From Trichomonas tenax (lineage: Eukaryota; Parabasalia; Trichomonadida; Trichomonadidae), in the NCBI GenBank assembly GCA_023091735.1, contig JALKBU010000366.1, forward strand, positions 1 to 45,027: a stretch of 45,027 nt of DNA. Reading direction: 5' to 3'. The translations under genes and the position numbers were made by a program. This document shows positions 1 through 10,104 of the stretch, piece by piece (position 1 is the stretch's first letter; each line of letters begins with the position of its first letter). A model generated the notes under the pieces. The model had not been told where the DNA came from, did not search any database, and saw only the letters and a program-made list of their open reading frames with translations.

Positions 1-70
1 AACCTGGATGTATTGGTTAGACAACAAAGATATTTATGACACTTTTTATAAAGGTGACAATTTGCCCGCG

Positions 71-127
71 CAAAAAGTGACAGTTTATTCATGAAAAGTG
101 ACTTTAAGGTTCCCCTGTCACTTTTTG
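71..127. repeat. 13-bp inverted repeat (hairpin)
   Basis: Bases 71-83 (caaaaagtgacag) are perfectly complementary in inverse to 115-127. The 31-base spacer carries a further gaaaagtgac copy. Another partial copy lies at about 130-145. Function is unknown; it could be the edge of a repeat that begins outside the window. Confidence 0.6.
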
Positions 128-759
128 GTGTTCACTTTTGTCATAGACTCGGATTTATATAAAGGAATTTATCAAAAAATCAGCTGTTGAGGTGTTATAA
201 TTATATATTCTAATATAAATACTTATTTTAAGCTTGATACATGCACACACAGGAGACGGTAATGCGAATTCGTTATCGAATTCATGCGATATGTGAATTA
301 ACTCTAACTTTTATAATAGTAGTTAAACATCAGCCTCTGTGTTCTTCACAATTCATCAATTAAGAATAATTATCATGCTTGATATTTTTCATAATTTATT
401 TTGATAGCAACCTAAGGCTAACGATGATATAGTTAATTATACTGCGATAACACATTCTATTACTCAATGCATTACTCATTGAAATTAAGACTAATATTAT
501 CAGGCTATCAAAATTGTTAACTAAATACTATAAAAATACTCCCAATATTGATTAATATGGAATTGATGTAAGAATGATATCATTAAAAGTCTAAGTTGGA
601 AAATGATTCTTTGCCACATCTTGTAATAAAGAATCAAGCTGATTGACATGAGGGAGCAAGATACATTGCATGGAGGTTGATATCCAAATAAAACACACAT
701 AATATATTATTAGAAAAAGCCAAGAAAACAACATTTATAATATTAATAGTCAAAAATAT

Positions 760-791
760 TTTACATGTCAAATATAAATTTTTACAGGTCA
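760..791 (+). promoter_or_regulatory. Tandem TTTACANGTCA promoter motif
   Basis: Two copies, TTTACATGTCA (760-770) and TTTACAGGTCA (781-791), lie in the same orientation upstream of the ATG at 819. The nearer one ends 27 nt before the ATG. The same word in the same orientation and at nearly the same distance (26 nt) precedes the giant coiled-coil gene on the other strand at 42319. A promoter role is inferred from position and recurrence only. Confidence 0.45.
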
Positions 792-818
792 AAAATTGAA
801 ATTTTTAAACGTTAGTTC

Positions 819-3542
819 ATGGATGAAAGAGAAAAAGAACAACAACTAAAGCGTTTCATTAGTATTCAGAAGGAATATTCTGAAGCTAATTACATTCATG
901 AACAGATGAATCTCAATAAAGAGATAATTGAACATGGATATGACGAAGAATTTAATAATATTTTCTCAGATTACACATTTATGATGACAGAAATCATCAA
1001 TGGACTTAACTATGAACGTCAAATGATAGAATCAAACGTTAAAAATGAATTTGAATACAAAATTCATAAAGTATTTCAAGATAAACCATTAAAACAAAAA
1101 TTTGATACAAAAGAGCTCGATCAATACAACGAATTACTCTCAAGCGAATTAGAAAAAATGTATAACACAATAGAAATGATAAAACAAAATATCTTTGATA
1201 AAATCAAAAAATTTATGCCTTCAACACCATCACATTATATAGACACCAGACTTTTTGCTGAAGGTGAATGGTATAAATCTCAATGCAACAAAATCGAAAA
1301 TGATTTATCAAATAATATTGATCAACTCGATAAAAAATGGTTTGAAACACAAAGAAAGTTAGAAGAAGAGCATGAAAATACAATGCTAAAATTGCAAAAG
1401 GATAATTACTCAAATTTTGCAGGATTCATTTCCGATTTTGAAGTTATTCGCAGTCAATTCTATTCTAAATTCTACAACTTTCAAGCTGTGCAGGACGACT
1501 TCAAAGAAGCCACAAGAAAGATAATGCAAGAATACAAAGATCGGCAAAATGAATGGAAATCAAGATTCATGCAATTACAGAATTTTTTTTTGGATGCAGA
1601 AAATTTCGAGAAACAACGTGTTAAAAATCGATTAAGGGAAATTGAAGAGGAAGAACTAAGACTTAAACATGATGAGAAGACATTTATGCAGACATATGAA
1701 GTTAAGAATGATACAAATAAAGTGATTTTAGACAGACTTCGAGATAAAATTAAACTTGAAATAGAAGAACTTGAATTGAAGTTTAGAAGTTCAATTCCTA
1801 AAGATAACACAAACGAAATACAGAGGTCAATTGATGAATTACAAGAAAAATTGAAATCAGAAATGGAAATAGAGATAAATAGAATGGAAGAAGATGAAAA
1901 GAACAGAATTTATATGATTGATTTAATGAAAGAAAAATTTACAAAATTTCAAGAATCATTTGAACAGTCCGACGACAATATTATGAAAGAGTTTTCAACA
2001 TTGAGAATGTCAAATAAGAATGAATTAGATCAACTGAAATCTCAATATGATGCAATATTAATTTCGACTCAAAAGATGAATGAAAAAGAATTTAAATTAT
2101 ACCAAGAAAATCTTAACATATATCTTTCATTGGTTGATAAGAGAGACCAAGCTAAAATGAAGACCAAACCAGCTGATAATTATATAGAGAAGTACCTCCA
2201 AGGTTTAACAGAAGAAGAGAAAAATTTAATGAAATTATTAGATGATGAATATAAACTTCATTCGATCCAATGTTCTAAAAAGCTCGAGGATGTCAAGAAA
2301 AAACACCAAGCAGAATTAAAAGATGCAGAGGATGAGTTTCAAAGACGTAACAAAGCATCGCTTGAAAATCAGAATAATTTATATCAAGCAAGAATTTTAC
2401 TTGAAAAACAAAAATACCAACAAACATTTAATGATCTTCAAACAGAGCTGAGATCAATACAAATTGCTCCAATGACTGTTTCTGCAAATGAAGATGACAT
2501 CAACTTATTACAGAAACTAATTGATGATTTTAACCAATCAAAACTCTCAGAGAAAGATAAATTAGGAGAAGATTGGGAAAAATTAATTTTCGATGAAACA
2601 ATGAGAAACAAATTATGCTTAGAATCACTTAAGAGTGAAACATTATTGCTGGAAACATCATTTATGAGAGCCAAACTTGCGAATTCGAAAGTTATAGAAA
2701 TATTAGACCAAAAGATTCAAGACTTAGAAACGAAATTATGTAATTTGCAAATTTCCAACATAAATAATCAAATTCAAGCATTCAATTCTGATGATGAATT
2801 CTCCAAAGCAAAAGCAGATAACGAAAAACTTATTAAAGATGCATTGGAAAGCAAAGATAAAACGATCGAGAAATTTGAAAAAGAAATTGCTAACATTAAT
2901 TATCAATATGGACAAAGATCAGAAGATATTTTATTAGCACAAACAAGCGAACTTAATTCCTATATGCTTGCAGTACAGAAGATTCAGTCAGAACACAGGA
3001 ATAACATGGAAGCTATTAAGAAAGAAATGGATAAATATAAACTTAATTCAAATGCAACCAGAGATCCCGAAGAAACTGCTTTGAAAGATCAAATTATTCA
3101 AAAGAAACATAACATCATTAACATGAGCCAGAACACAGTTATTCCCAAAGATATCAATCAGAAGCTCATTGAAATTGAGAAGAGATACCAGGATGAGCTC
3201 AATATCATGAAAAGCCAATATGAAACACGAAGGCATTTGCTTATATGCGAAAATGAAATGGCCGAAAAAGAATGTCGCGCTGCTCGACTGAAGTTTGAAT
3301 CTCGAGAGTCAAGAATGGAAGATATCTCATATATGGACAAACTCAATGACATATACACTCAGAAAACTCAGAATCTTATGATAATTATGAAAGATCATCA
3401 AGAACTCAAAAATAAGATCATTATGCAAGAAAATGAATACAATGCAAGATTTGGAGCTCTTCCATCTGTTCCAATAGCGAAATCACCAAGATTTAGGGCA
3501 AGCTTAACAAATTCAGCACTTAAGATATTACCAAAACTTTAA
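819..3542 (+). CDS. Long coiled-coil protein, 907 aa
   Basis: I do not recognise an orthologue. Almost the whole 907-residue chain is charged and helical (Glu, Lys, Gln, Asn and Asp, with heptad-spaced Leu and Ile), as expected of a parallel coiled coil. The main break is around residues 445-460, where prolines occur. The last 30 residues, after the coil, are basic and Ser/Pro-containing (SPRFRASL...), a possible anchoring tail. There is no signal peptide or membrane segment, so a cytoskeletal or basal-body structural role is plausible but inferred. The ATG at 819 is the first in frame and follows the TTTACANGTCA pair by 27 nt. The gene converges on the minus-strand gene ending at 3619, leaving 76 bp between stops. 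Confidence 0.85.
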   Translation: MDEREKEQQLKRFISIQKEYSEANYIHEQMNLNKEIIEHGYDEEFNNIFSDYTFMMTEIINGLNYERQMIESNVKNEFEYKIHKVFQDKPLKQKFDTKELDQYNELLSSELEKMYNTIEMIKQNIFDKIKKFMPSTPSHYIDTRLFAEGEWYKSQCNKIENDLSNNIDQLDKKWFETQRKLEEEHENTMLKLQKDNYSNFAGFISDFEVIRSQFYSKFYNFQAVQDDFKEATRKIMQEYKDRQNEWKSRFMQLQNFFLDAENFEKQRVKNRLREIEEEELRLKHDEKTFMQTYEVKNDTNKVILDRLRDKIKLEIEELELKFRSSIPKDNTNEIQRSIDELQEKLKSEMEIEINRMEEDEKNRIYMIDLMKEKFTKFQESFEQSDDNIMKEFSTLRMSNKNELDQLKSQYDAILISTQKMNEKEFKLYQENLNIYLSLVDKRDQAKMKTKPADNYIEKYLQGLTEEEKNLMKLLDDEYKLHSIQCSKKLEDVKKKHQAELKDAEDEFQRRNKASLENQNNLYQARILLEKQKYQQTFNDLQTELRSIQIAPMTVSANEDDINLLQKLIDDFNQSKLSEKDKLGEDWEKLIFDETMRNKLCLESLKSETLLLETSFMRAKLANSKVIEILDQKIQDLETKLCNLQISNINNQIQAFNSDDEFSKAKADNEKLIKDALESKDKTIEKFEKEIANINYQYGQRSEDILLAQTSELNSYMLAVQKIQSEHRNNMEAIKKEMDKYKLNSNATRDPEETALKDQIIQKKHNIINMSQNTVIPKDINQKLIEIEKRYQDELNIMKSQYETRRHLLICENEMAEKECRAARLKFESRESRMEDISYMDKLNDIYTQKTQNLMIIMKDHQELKNKIIMQENEYNARFGALPSVPIAKSPRFRASLTNSALKILPKL

Positions 3543-3618
3543 CTTTTTATTTAGATTTGGCATTATTAATGAAAATGTTTATTTTATTGTTTGTAAACTT
3601 TCTTGTTTTGAAAAGACA

Positions 3619-4266
3619 TTATAATGTAATATCCATAGAAAAAATGACCAACAATTTGCTATATCTTTCATATTTTGCAAAACATGACCCAATAAAATAA
3701 ACGCTAGGAATATTAACTTTCACCCATAATGATACTGTATTGACAGCGGTGTTATTTGATAGAATAATATTACTTCCCCATGAATATCCAGTATATCCAA
3801 TCGCAAAGTACCAATTATCTCCTCCAGGACAGCCTTCTATATAGGTTCTTTCTGGGTATTTACATTTTTCTAGGCCTCCCCAAATACAATTTGGTGGATC
3901 ATATCTATATGCTAATATTCTGATTGGTTCATATCCAGTTACATTATAGATTGCAGTTGTATCAGTTTCAATTTCATTTAGAGCGCTATTTGTCTGCTTC
4001 CAAATATTGTAAGTTTTCAGTTCATCATATACCAATGCAAATGTGAATTTTCCATCGTTTCCTTTATAAATATTTGACAATTGATTTAATATTGAGTATT
4101 TGTGCTGTTCATTGATTGAAGCTGGTTGTGAGGAAGGTGAAAAACAACCGCCTAAAACATTATGATAAAAAATTAATAAGTTAAAATTCCCTTCAAGAAC
4201 ACCATACTTGTAGTCGCCAATTCTGGTGATATGCTTTATAACATTAGATGAAGGAACGGGGCTCAT
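3619..4266 (-). CDS. Conserved hypothetical protein, family shared with 7924-8583
   Basis: Family not recognised. The 215-residue protein is clearly paralogous to the frame at 7924-8583: both share the blocks VIKHIT/IVKHIT, FYHN-LGG, KFTFALVYDELK-YNIWKQ, YNVTGY/YNVSGY, PIRILA-R, EGCPG--NW-F-IGY and VN-VSLWV-VNIP. The aromatic- and glycine-rich pattern with one conserved EGCPG cysteine suggests a beta-sandwich fold. There is no signal peptide or transmembrane helix. The ATG at 4266 is preceded by an in-frame TAA, so this start is well constrained. A 127-bp foldback lies 33 bp upstream. The gene appears intact. Confidence 0.65.
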   Translation of the reverse strand: MSPVPSSNVIKHITRIGDYKYGVLEGNFNLLIFYHNVLGGCFSPSSQPASINEQHKYSILNQLSNIYKGNDGKFTFALVYDELKTYNIWKQTNSALNEIETDTTAIYNVTGYEPIRILAYRYDPPNCIWGGLEKCKYPERTYIEGCPGGDNWYFAIGYTGYSWGSNIILSNNTAVNTVSLWVKVNIPSVYFIGSCFAKYERYSKLLVIFSMDITL

Positions 4267-4298
4267 TGCCCGTAAATAGTTTTAGTTGTAACATTAAC

Positions 4299-4425
4299 GA
4301 AAAGTATCAATAATCGAGGGACTTGAGCGGTTTCCGCAACATGACGCAACTTTACAAATCCTCTCAAAATTGAGAGCCAATGTTGCGTCAAGTTGCGGAA
4401 GCTCGAAAAAATTGAATACTTTTCG
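4299..4425. repeat. Nested palindrome / foldback, 127 bp
   Basis: Outer arms are cgaaaagtat (4299-4308) and atacttttcg (4416-4425). Inner arms are ttccgcaac (4332-4340) with gttgcggaa (4392-4400) and tgacgcaac (4342-4350) with gttgcgtca (4382-4390). The centre is ctctcaa/ttgagag (4361-4376). The pairs nest symmetrically, so the whole segment can fold into one long imperfect hairpin. It could be a foldback transposon remnant or a structured element at the start of the 3619-4266 gene. Confidence 0.7.
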
Positions 4426-5532
4426 GCAAGATTTGAGAGGGCCAAAATTTTAACGTCATTGCAAAGTCACTTTTGGTGATTCTTGCTTCTCGTTGAAGCC
4501 TGCTCACCATACTTGCACCACAGATACTCCATCCTGTGGAGATGATAAGAGTCTTAAGTTGAGTCGATTCAAGTTGGTCAGCATGAGATACAAATCAAAG
4601 TTGGTCAAAACAACGAAACCGACATAATCCAGTTGATACACGATAGCTTGGCTATAGCAATTGCATATTACGTTGTCAAATCATAACTCGAAAAATTACA
4701 AAATAATGCAAACCTTCGATTTCATATTTTTATCAATTAACACAGATTTTTAGCGACAGCCAAAGCAGAAGCAGCGTAGATCCTACCAAATCTCCGTATT
4801 ACAGCAATCATGGGCTTGTTTTTAAATATTGCCAAGTTTTAATAACACTCTTCCATGATACACACTATCGGATTTTTGTTATCCTGTATATGCTAAGCAT
4901 GTTGGCTTCTATTTAACTGTTCTATTTCAATTATATAAAATTCGCAAAAAAATTTTGTCAATTTATTGGCTATTACTCGGTATAATTACATTTCTAACGT
5001 GCGTTAGAATATTGTTTCATTACATACATAAGACTATTTATACTTTTCAATGTTCAAAAAACTCAAACATCCTATAGCTAACATTTATATCTAGAATTGA
5101 AATTACATACGTTGGGAGAATATGTACAATTGAAGAAACTGATGGATGTCCAAAATATATATATTCCTATTTAGATTTTTATCATATCTTTGAATAAACA
5201 TGTTTTATAGCTCATATATACTGTTTTTTCTATATATTCTATATATAAAATACATATTGTCAGTTGATCTATATATGTGCATTTGGGGCAATTAAATTTT
5301 TATACGCAAAGTCGGCGAAACTCGTTTTTTAACTCATTGGATTAACTTCTTGCTAAGTTATTGAAACCCAATGTACAAAATCATGTTGTTCATGATATAT
5401 TAAAGAATTAGCTAACAAAGTCTATATTTCATTAAAATATTAGATATATCTTGATATGGCTGATATGCTCTATTTAAATAACTTAAAATCCAAAATGATA
5501 AAGTTAATTAATGAAAAATGATACAAACTTTA
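4426..5532. other. Gene-free AT-rich stretch
   Basis: No reading frame longer than about 60 codons looks like coding sequence. From about 4920 the stretch is very AT-rich, with runs of alternating atatat (about 5150-5290). The first 350 bases are less AT-rich and may be an old repeat copy, but I see no terminal repeats that would bound it. Confidence 0.5.
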
Positions 5533-6150
5533 TTATAACAAATTTGTAATATTCAAGATTTTCATATTAATATTACTAGTACCAAAATGTTTAAGCAATT
5601 TACTAACAGGTCTGCAGGATTTGAAAGGAAGATACATTGTACAATATGGAAGATGTCCAAGAGGATTATATACAAACGGAGTTAATCCAAAGTTAATTGA
5701 AACTTTATCTCTCCTATTTGAATTCGATGAGGCTCTTACATAAAATCGAATATAAGAAAATTCATCGATTTTGACATCTTTTCTCTCAATTATATTTTTA
5801 TACATTACAAAGAATGATTTAGTTACATATGAAAAACCAAAACCAATTGTTGCATTAACAGGGAATACTAGCGTTCAATCATGTAATGTAATATCGGTAT
5901 AAAACCTGTATTTATCAATTCCATTTGCCCATATTTCAACATGATTGTTCCCTCCCAAAGTATCATTAATAAAAAATCCAAACAAATGATCATTGGAACC
6001 ACCATAGTGAGTAGCTTCTAAGTAATAGGAGCCTCCTCTTGGTGGAATGCGATTAACTGTGGTTTTAATATAATCATGAAGAACAAATTGTTCATTCTCA
6101 TGATATGTAGCTCCATCATATTTAATTTTAATATTTTTACAATTCTTCAT
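5533..6150 (-). pseudogene. SPRY/concanavalin-like domain protein interrupted by TGA
   Basis: One frame runs from the ATG at 6150 to the stop at 5533, broken only by a TGA at 5877-5875. Codons after the TGA continue in the same frame without any shift and look coding. The downstream half shows the pattern that ends SPRY-type domains: GFGFSYVTKSFFVMYKN, then VSINFGLTPFVYN. The upstream half has GSYYLEATHYGG and NNHVEIWANG. Total length would be about 204 residues, close to a lone SPRY domain. A single point change to TGA best explains the break; read-through cannot be excluded from sequence alone. Confidence 0.55.
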
Positions 6151-6302
6151 TCATAATGCGTTGTCTTTTTAAATTTAGATTCATTGTAATTCTTTCATTA
6201 CATTAAAGAAGACGATAAAGATATTCCTTACATTAAGGTTCCATTTTATCACCATTCGCAATAAAACATATTATGATAGAAAATAAAATGTTTTTAAGGG
6301 TA

Positions 6303-6775
6303 CACACCAGACGATAAGAGGTCCTCTCAATTTATTAACCTTATCATAAAAAACTATCATCTGAAGGGTTCGAGAAAATGATGAACATTTTGCCAAAAAT
6401 CGATGTGGTTCCATTCTTTTCTTGATGAGCACCCGATCTACCAAGTTTGAAGTTGAAAATATCCGATTCTCAACATTATTTATTAAATCTCCGTGCAAAA
6501 TGATGACATTACAACACATGTTTGATTAATATGGTTTTGTTTTTTGTTAATATTATGTTTAACAGACAACCAAAAAATTTCAGATTTTTTTGCAATAAAA
6601 GCAAAATCGCCCAATTCGAAAGCTTTTCAAAGAAAAAATACAGGTATAATGCTCACAATATAGCCATTTCCAATCATCACCTGAAAAGATAAACACGTCA
6701 ATAATCGGGCTAAAAAACGCAAAACGGAAAAATAACCTTAAGCTGAATTGAGAGGACCTCTTATCGTCTGGTGTG
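6303..6775. mobile_element. 473-bp element with 30-bp terminal inverted repeats
   Basis: Bases 6303-6332 (starting cacaccagacgataag) are a perfect inverse complement of 6746-6775. The 413-bp interior holds only short minus-strand frames and no transposase motif. This is the architecture of a MITE, a non-autonomous DNA transposon. A target-site duplication is not clear: the flanks share only a short AAGG. The autonomous family cannot be named from this copy. Confidence 0.65.
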
Positions 6776-7923
6776 CGAAAAGGAGTACCATCACAATTTT
6801 TTGAGATGTTTACAATTACTAATGGAGAGTTTTGATTCTCTCGCAAAGTTTTAATAATTGTACTTCATTACACCATTAGATATACACAAATATTCAATGC
6901 AAAGCACTGCGCTTCATTACAAGAAGTTTTATAAAGATTATTTACTCGATCGATTTTAAAACACCAAAAATTTGACTTTAAATAGCAATAATTAGGAAGA
7001 ACCATAAACAAAATTGCATACATGACCTATATTTTGGTCATTGGCTGTTGAATATATTAACTCTACCCAAAATATTCTTTTTAATTGCTTTAATCCTTTC
7101 GGTTTACCTCTGAAATATTATGCTCGATGTCACATCAAACATATATTGTCTTAGAGAAAGCTTTGAAAAAAAAAAAATAAAATTAACTCCAACAAAATGT
7201 TTAAGGCTTCAGACAATGCTGTCACTACAGATCTTGAAGCGAACAATTTGGCAAAGGTCCATGCCATTTTTACCACATTTTTATTATTTCCAATAATTTT
7301 CAAAATTATTACTCTTTGGAAGCCTTTATCATGCTCGCTGAGATATCGAGCATGATGTGCAAACAATAGATAGGACTAATAAGATACATTATAGTTCATG
7401 AAACCCGAATACAAACTTAACTTTAGAGTAATTGATCAGCGATCCACATCTTTATAGTGAGGACCACATGAAACCAAATGAAATGTGGATTCTTTAAGCC
7501 GCATTCTTCGGAAAATCATCCAAAGGTTGAGTGATTTCGAAATTCACTTGAATCCAACGCAAGTATATATAGTTAGAAAGTTTTATGCATTTTTTGTCTG
7601 TTGTCATGTTATACAAAAGATTTAATGTTTCTTGGCCTAGTTCAAGGGAGATCAATTCAGATATTCCACGAATTTTAGGTATTTTTTCTTCTTTCGCGTA
7701 CCGACATATAGGTCCTGGGTTTCCAATGATTGATCATATTGTTCGCGATTTTTCCTTCCAACACACGAGGCTAACAATTAAAATGTGCGAAATAGAGTAC
7801 CGAAATGACCAAATAATTTGAGATAATCTCACAGAAAAATTCAATGAGTTCTCTCAATTTTCAGCGGGACCAAATAATTTTCAGTTAGATTTTGTATAAT
7901 TTTAAAATGATGATTTACATTCA
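6776..7923. other. Decayed intergenic stretch
   Basis: Only short frames occur here (for example 78 codons at 7585-7821 on + and 71 codons at 7151-7366 on -). None has a recognisable motif. A perfect 10-bp hairpin (7328-7337 with 7347-7356, 9-base loop) and a 9-base A run near 7170 are the only visible structures. The stretch may be an old gene or transposon copy beyond recognition. Confidence 0.45.
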
Positions 7924-8583
7924 TTAATTGTCTATTTCCATGAGGAGAATCACAAGTGATTTCGAGATTCTAAAGTTAAAATAGTTATTGTATTTGCAGG
8001 TTCGAATTGTGAAAACTTCTGGAATATTAACTATAACCCAAAGTGAAACTTTGTTGACAGGAGCATTATTAGAAGGGATTTTATTGGTATATCCATTCCA
8101 TCCAACACCCCTATATCCGATTGAGAAAAACCAATTAGTGGTACCTGGGCAACCTTCAATAATAGAATATTGTTGATTATAACTTAAGAGGAGTCCTCCC
8201 CATGTACACAATTCAGTTTTCCTATCAGCGAGTATTCTAATTGGAAAATATCCAGAAACATTGTATGCTGTGCCATTTTGCGTTTCTTTCTCATGGAGAG
8301 GATTATTGGCTTGTTTCCATATATTATATAACTTTAGTTCATCATAAACAAGTGCAAAAGTAAAATTGTTATCAGATCCTTTATGATAATCTGTTAAATT
8401 ATCAAGAATAGAATATCGATATTCTTCATCAATGTGTTTGACTTCTTCGATGCTTGAAAATAATCCGCCTAACAAATTATGGTAGAAAACAAGCAAATAG
8501 AACTTATTCTCGATAACACCATATGTGTAGTTCCCAAATGTTGTGATATGCTTAACAATGTCAGAACTTAAATTAGGAGCTAT
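7924..8583 (-). pseudogene. Paralogue of the 3619-4266 protein lacking an ATG
   Basis: The frame is open for 219 codons and matches the 215-residue protein at 3619-4266 along its whole length (KHIT at the N-terminus, FYHN-LGG, FTFALVYDELK-YNIWKQ, EGCPG, VSLWVIVNIP near the end). At the place of the sibling's ATG this copy has ATA (8583-8581), followed by codons matching the sibling's first residues. A TAG lies two codons upstream, and no in-frame ATG appears until the very end. So it has lost its start codon or starts at a non-AUG codon. The body has no stops, so loss was recent or the body is still under selection. Confidence 0.7.
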
Positions 8584-8787
8584 TTCCTAAATCAATTTTT
8601 TTCATCAATGTATGTCATTTGACACTTTTTATCATTTTAAGGTTAAATCACCTTAAATAGATTACATCAATTTCCTAATCTCTGCTTCATCAATACTCAA
8701 ATCATTTAACAAACGTCAATTTATATTAGAACTCTCTATAGATATACGTGATATTTATGTTGTGTTTGCAAAATAATAAACATTTTA

Positions 8788-9594
8788 TTACTTCGAAGAA
8801 CCAGATCCTTTTTGAAGTGATTTGTATGCTTCTTCAGCACTGATGCGCTCGTTTTCATTCTCAGCTGTAAGTTTCTTTATAATTGACACAACTTCCTTTG
8901 GAATTTCAAGTTTATCGAGGTGAGCGAGTGCATCTTCTGGGTTATTTTCGAAGAATGACAAAAACCACATCGCTGCAGAGTATAAATCATCTTTTCTGGA
9001 ATCATTCTTTGATTTGTTCTTTGGCATGCATGGATGATCATATGAAAAGGCAACAATATCACCAGACTTAACAGCAGCATGGAAGCAACCAAGTGTGAGG
9101 CTCTTAAAGTCAGGAGTAACGTAAATACTCGAACGACAAATGCAACCATGTGAAATTTTCTTTGCGTGGAGTTGCGACAATATCTTTAGGAGTGTTACAA
9201 ACAGCGGAACAAGTTTTTCGGTTAGAATTTTAGTTGGCCAAGGAATAAAATCGATATTTTCATATGCGATTGAGATAACACCAAGCGATGTATTCCTTGT
9301 TATGGCCTTAATCTTGACGATATTTTCAATTTGCTTTAATTCTTGTTCGAAATATACAAGCTCTCGACAAACAAGACGGAATGGAATTCTGTTGCAGGTT
9401 TCGATAATAACAGATTTGCTTTCGTAATGTCCTTTCAATATTGTGGCTGTATCACCGTGATAAATGAGAGATGAGATAGAAAATGTCGTTAGAGGGCGAA
9501 AAGCCGGCTGCACGAAGTTTACATTCGATAAATCACCAAGACTGACATGGTATTTGCTGTCTTGTAACTTGACAATTTGAACTTCGTCGTGCAT
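8788..9594 (-). CDS. Protein-kinase-fold protein, probable pseudokinase
   Basis: The 268-residue protein keeps the outline of a kinase domain. The C-lobe helix LLKILSQLHAKKISHG leads into the catalytic-loop position, and DDLYSAAMWFLSFF is followed by ENERISAEEAYKSL, the equivalent of the usual R-S/T-A-E-E end of a kinase. Key catalytic residues are missing. The HRD loop reads HGC, no DFG appears (TLGCFH lies in its place), and the VAIK lysine site reads SVIIETC. It is therefore probably catalytically dead and may act as a scaffold or regulator. No signal peptide or membrane segment is seen. It is divergent from the Raptor gene at 10105, with a shared 510-bp upstream region. Confidence 0.65.
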   Translation of the reverse strand: MHDEVQIVKLQDSKYHVSLGDLSNVNFVQPAFRPLTTFSISSLIYHGDTATILKGHYESKSVIIETCNRIPFRLVCRELVYFEQELKQIENIVKIKAITRNTSLGVISIAYENIDFIPWPTKILTEKLVPLFVTLLKILSQLHAKKISHGCICRSSIYVTPDFKSLTLGCFHAAVKSGDIVAFSYDHPCMPKNKSKNDSRKDDLYSAAMWFLSFFENNPEDALAHLDKLEIPKEVVSIIKKLTAENENERISAEEAYKSLQKGSGSSK

Positions 9595-10104
9595 TTATTT
9601 TTTTTTCAAACAGACCTTTTCAAAAACAAACATTTTTAAAGTTTTTTGTCAAAACTTAAAATATAAGCAAAATTATTTGAGTTATATCTAAATTTCACAT
9701 TATTTCTGGAAAATGGATTTACACATTTCATTCTTTTCTTCGGACAAAAAATCAATTTGAAAATTCATTCAATATGAATTTTTAATGATTTTTACCAAAT
9801 TAATAACATAGAATAGCTTATTTAATATTATATTTTAATATTATTTTCGATAAAAATATTATAGGTAATGAGATATTTGCAAATAAAGTTAAGCATAGAT
9901 GAAATTATTAAAAATGCTTCTTTTATTGTTGGAAACGGTGTAAATTATGCTTTTAAGCAATAATTTTCAGTTATTTTTAGTTCATCACGCTATTATTATT
10001 TTTAATATTTTGAAAAACGAGTTCGACAAGTAAAAGCTTAATAGTTAGATTCAGAATCAAAATTCAAACGCATTCTCATAGTTAGAATTAATATTGTCAT
10101 TCAG
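9595..10104. promoter_or_regulatory. Divergent intergenic region, pseudokinase / Raptor
   Basis: This 510-bp region is AT-rich and non-coding, and it must carry the promoters of the minus-strand gene starting at 9594 and the plus-strand gene starting at 10105. The only recognisable element is the TCATT initiator close to 10105, listed separately. No copy of the TGWCAWGTAA motif was found here. Confidence 0.5.
10097..10101 (+). promoter_or_regulatory. Initiator (Inr) TCATT
   Basis: TCATT matches the trichomonad initiator consensus TCA(+1)Y(T/A). The A at 10099 would be the transcription start, giving a 5' UTR of only 6 nt before the ATG at 10105. Such very short leaders are typical of Trichomonas genes. 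Confidence 0.65.

Larger units (their letters stand above)
1..818. other. Non-coding 5' flank with repeats
   Basis: No convincing reading frame is present. The first 150 bases hold several copies of a gtgac/gtcac-type word in both orientations, including a perfect 13-bp inverted repeat. The last 60 bases contain the putative promoter of the coiled-coil gene at 819. The rest is AT-rich sequence without recognisable structure. Confidence 0.6.

Noticed and set aside
7585..7821. Possible transposase remnant
   Set aside because: I looked for DDE-type motifs on both strands around this frame and found none that I could support.
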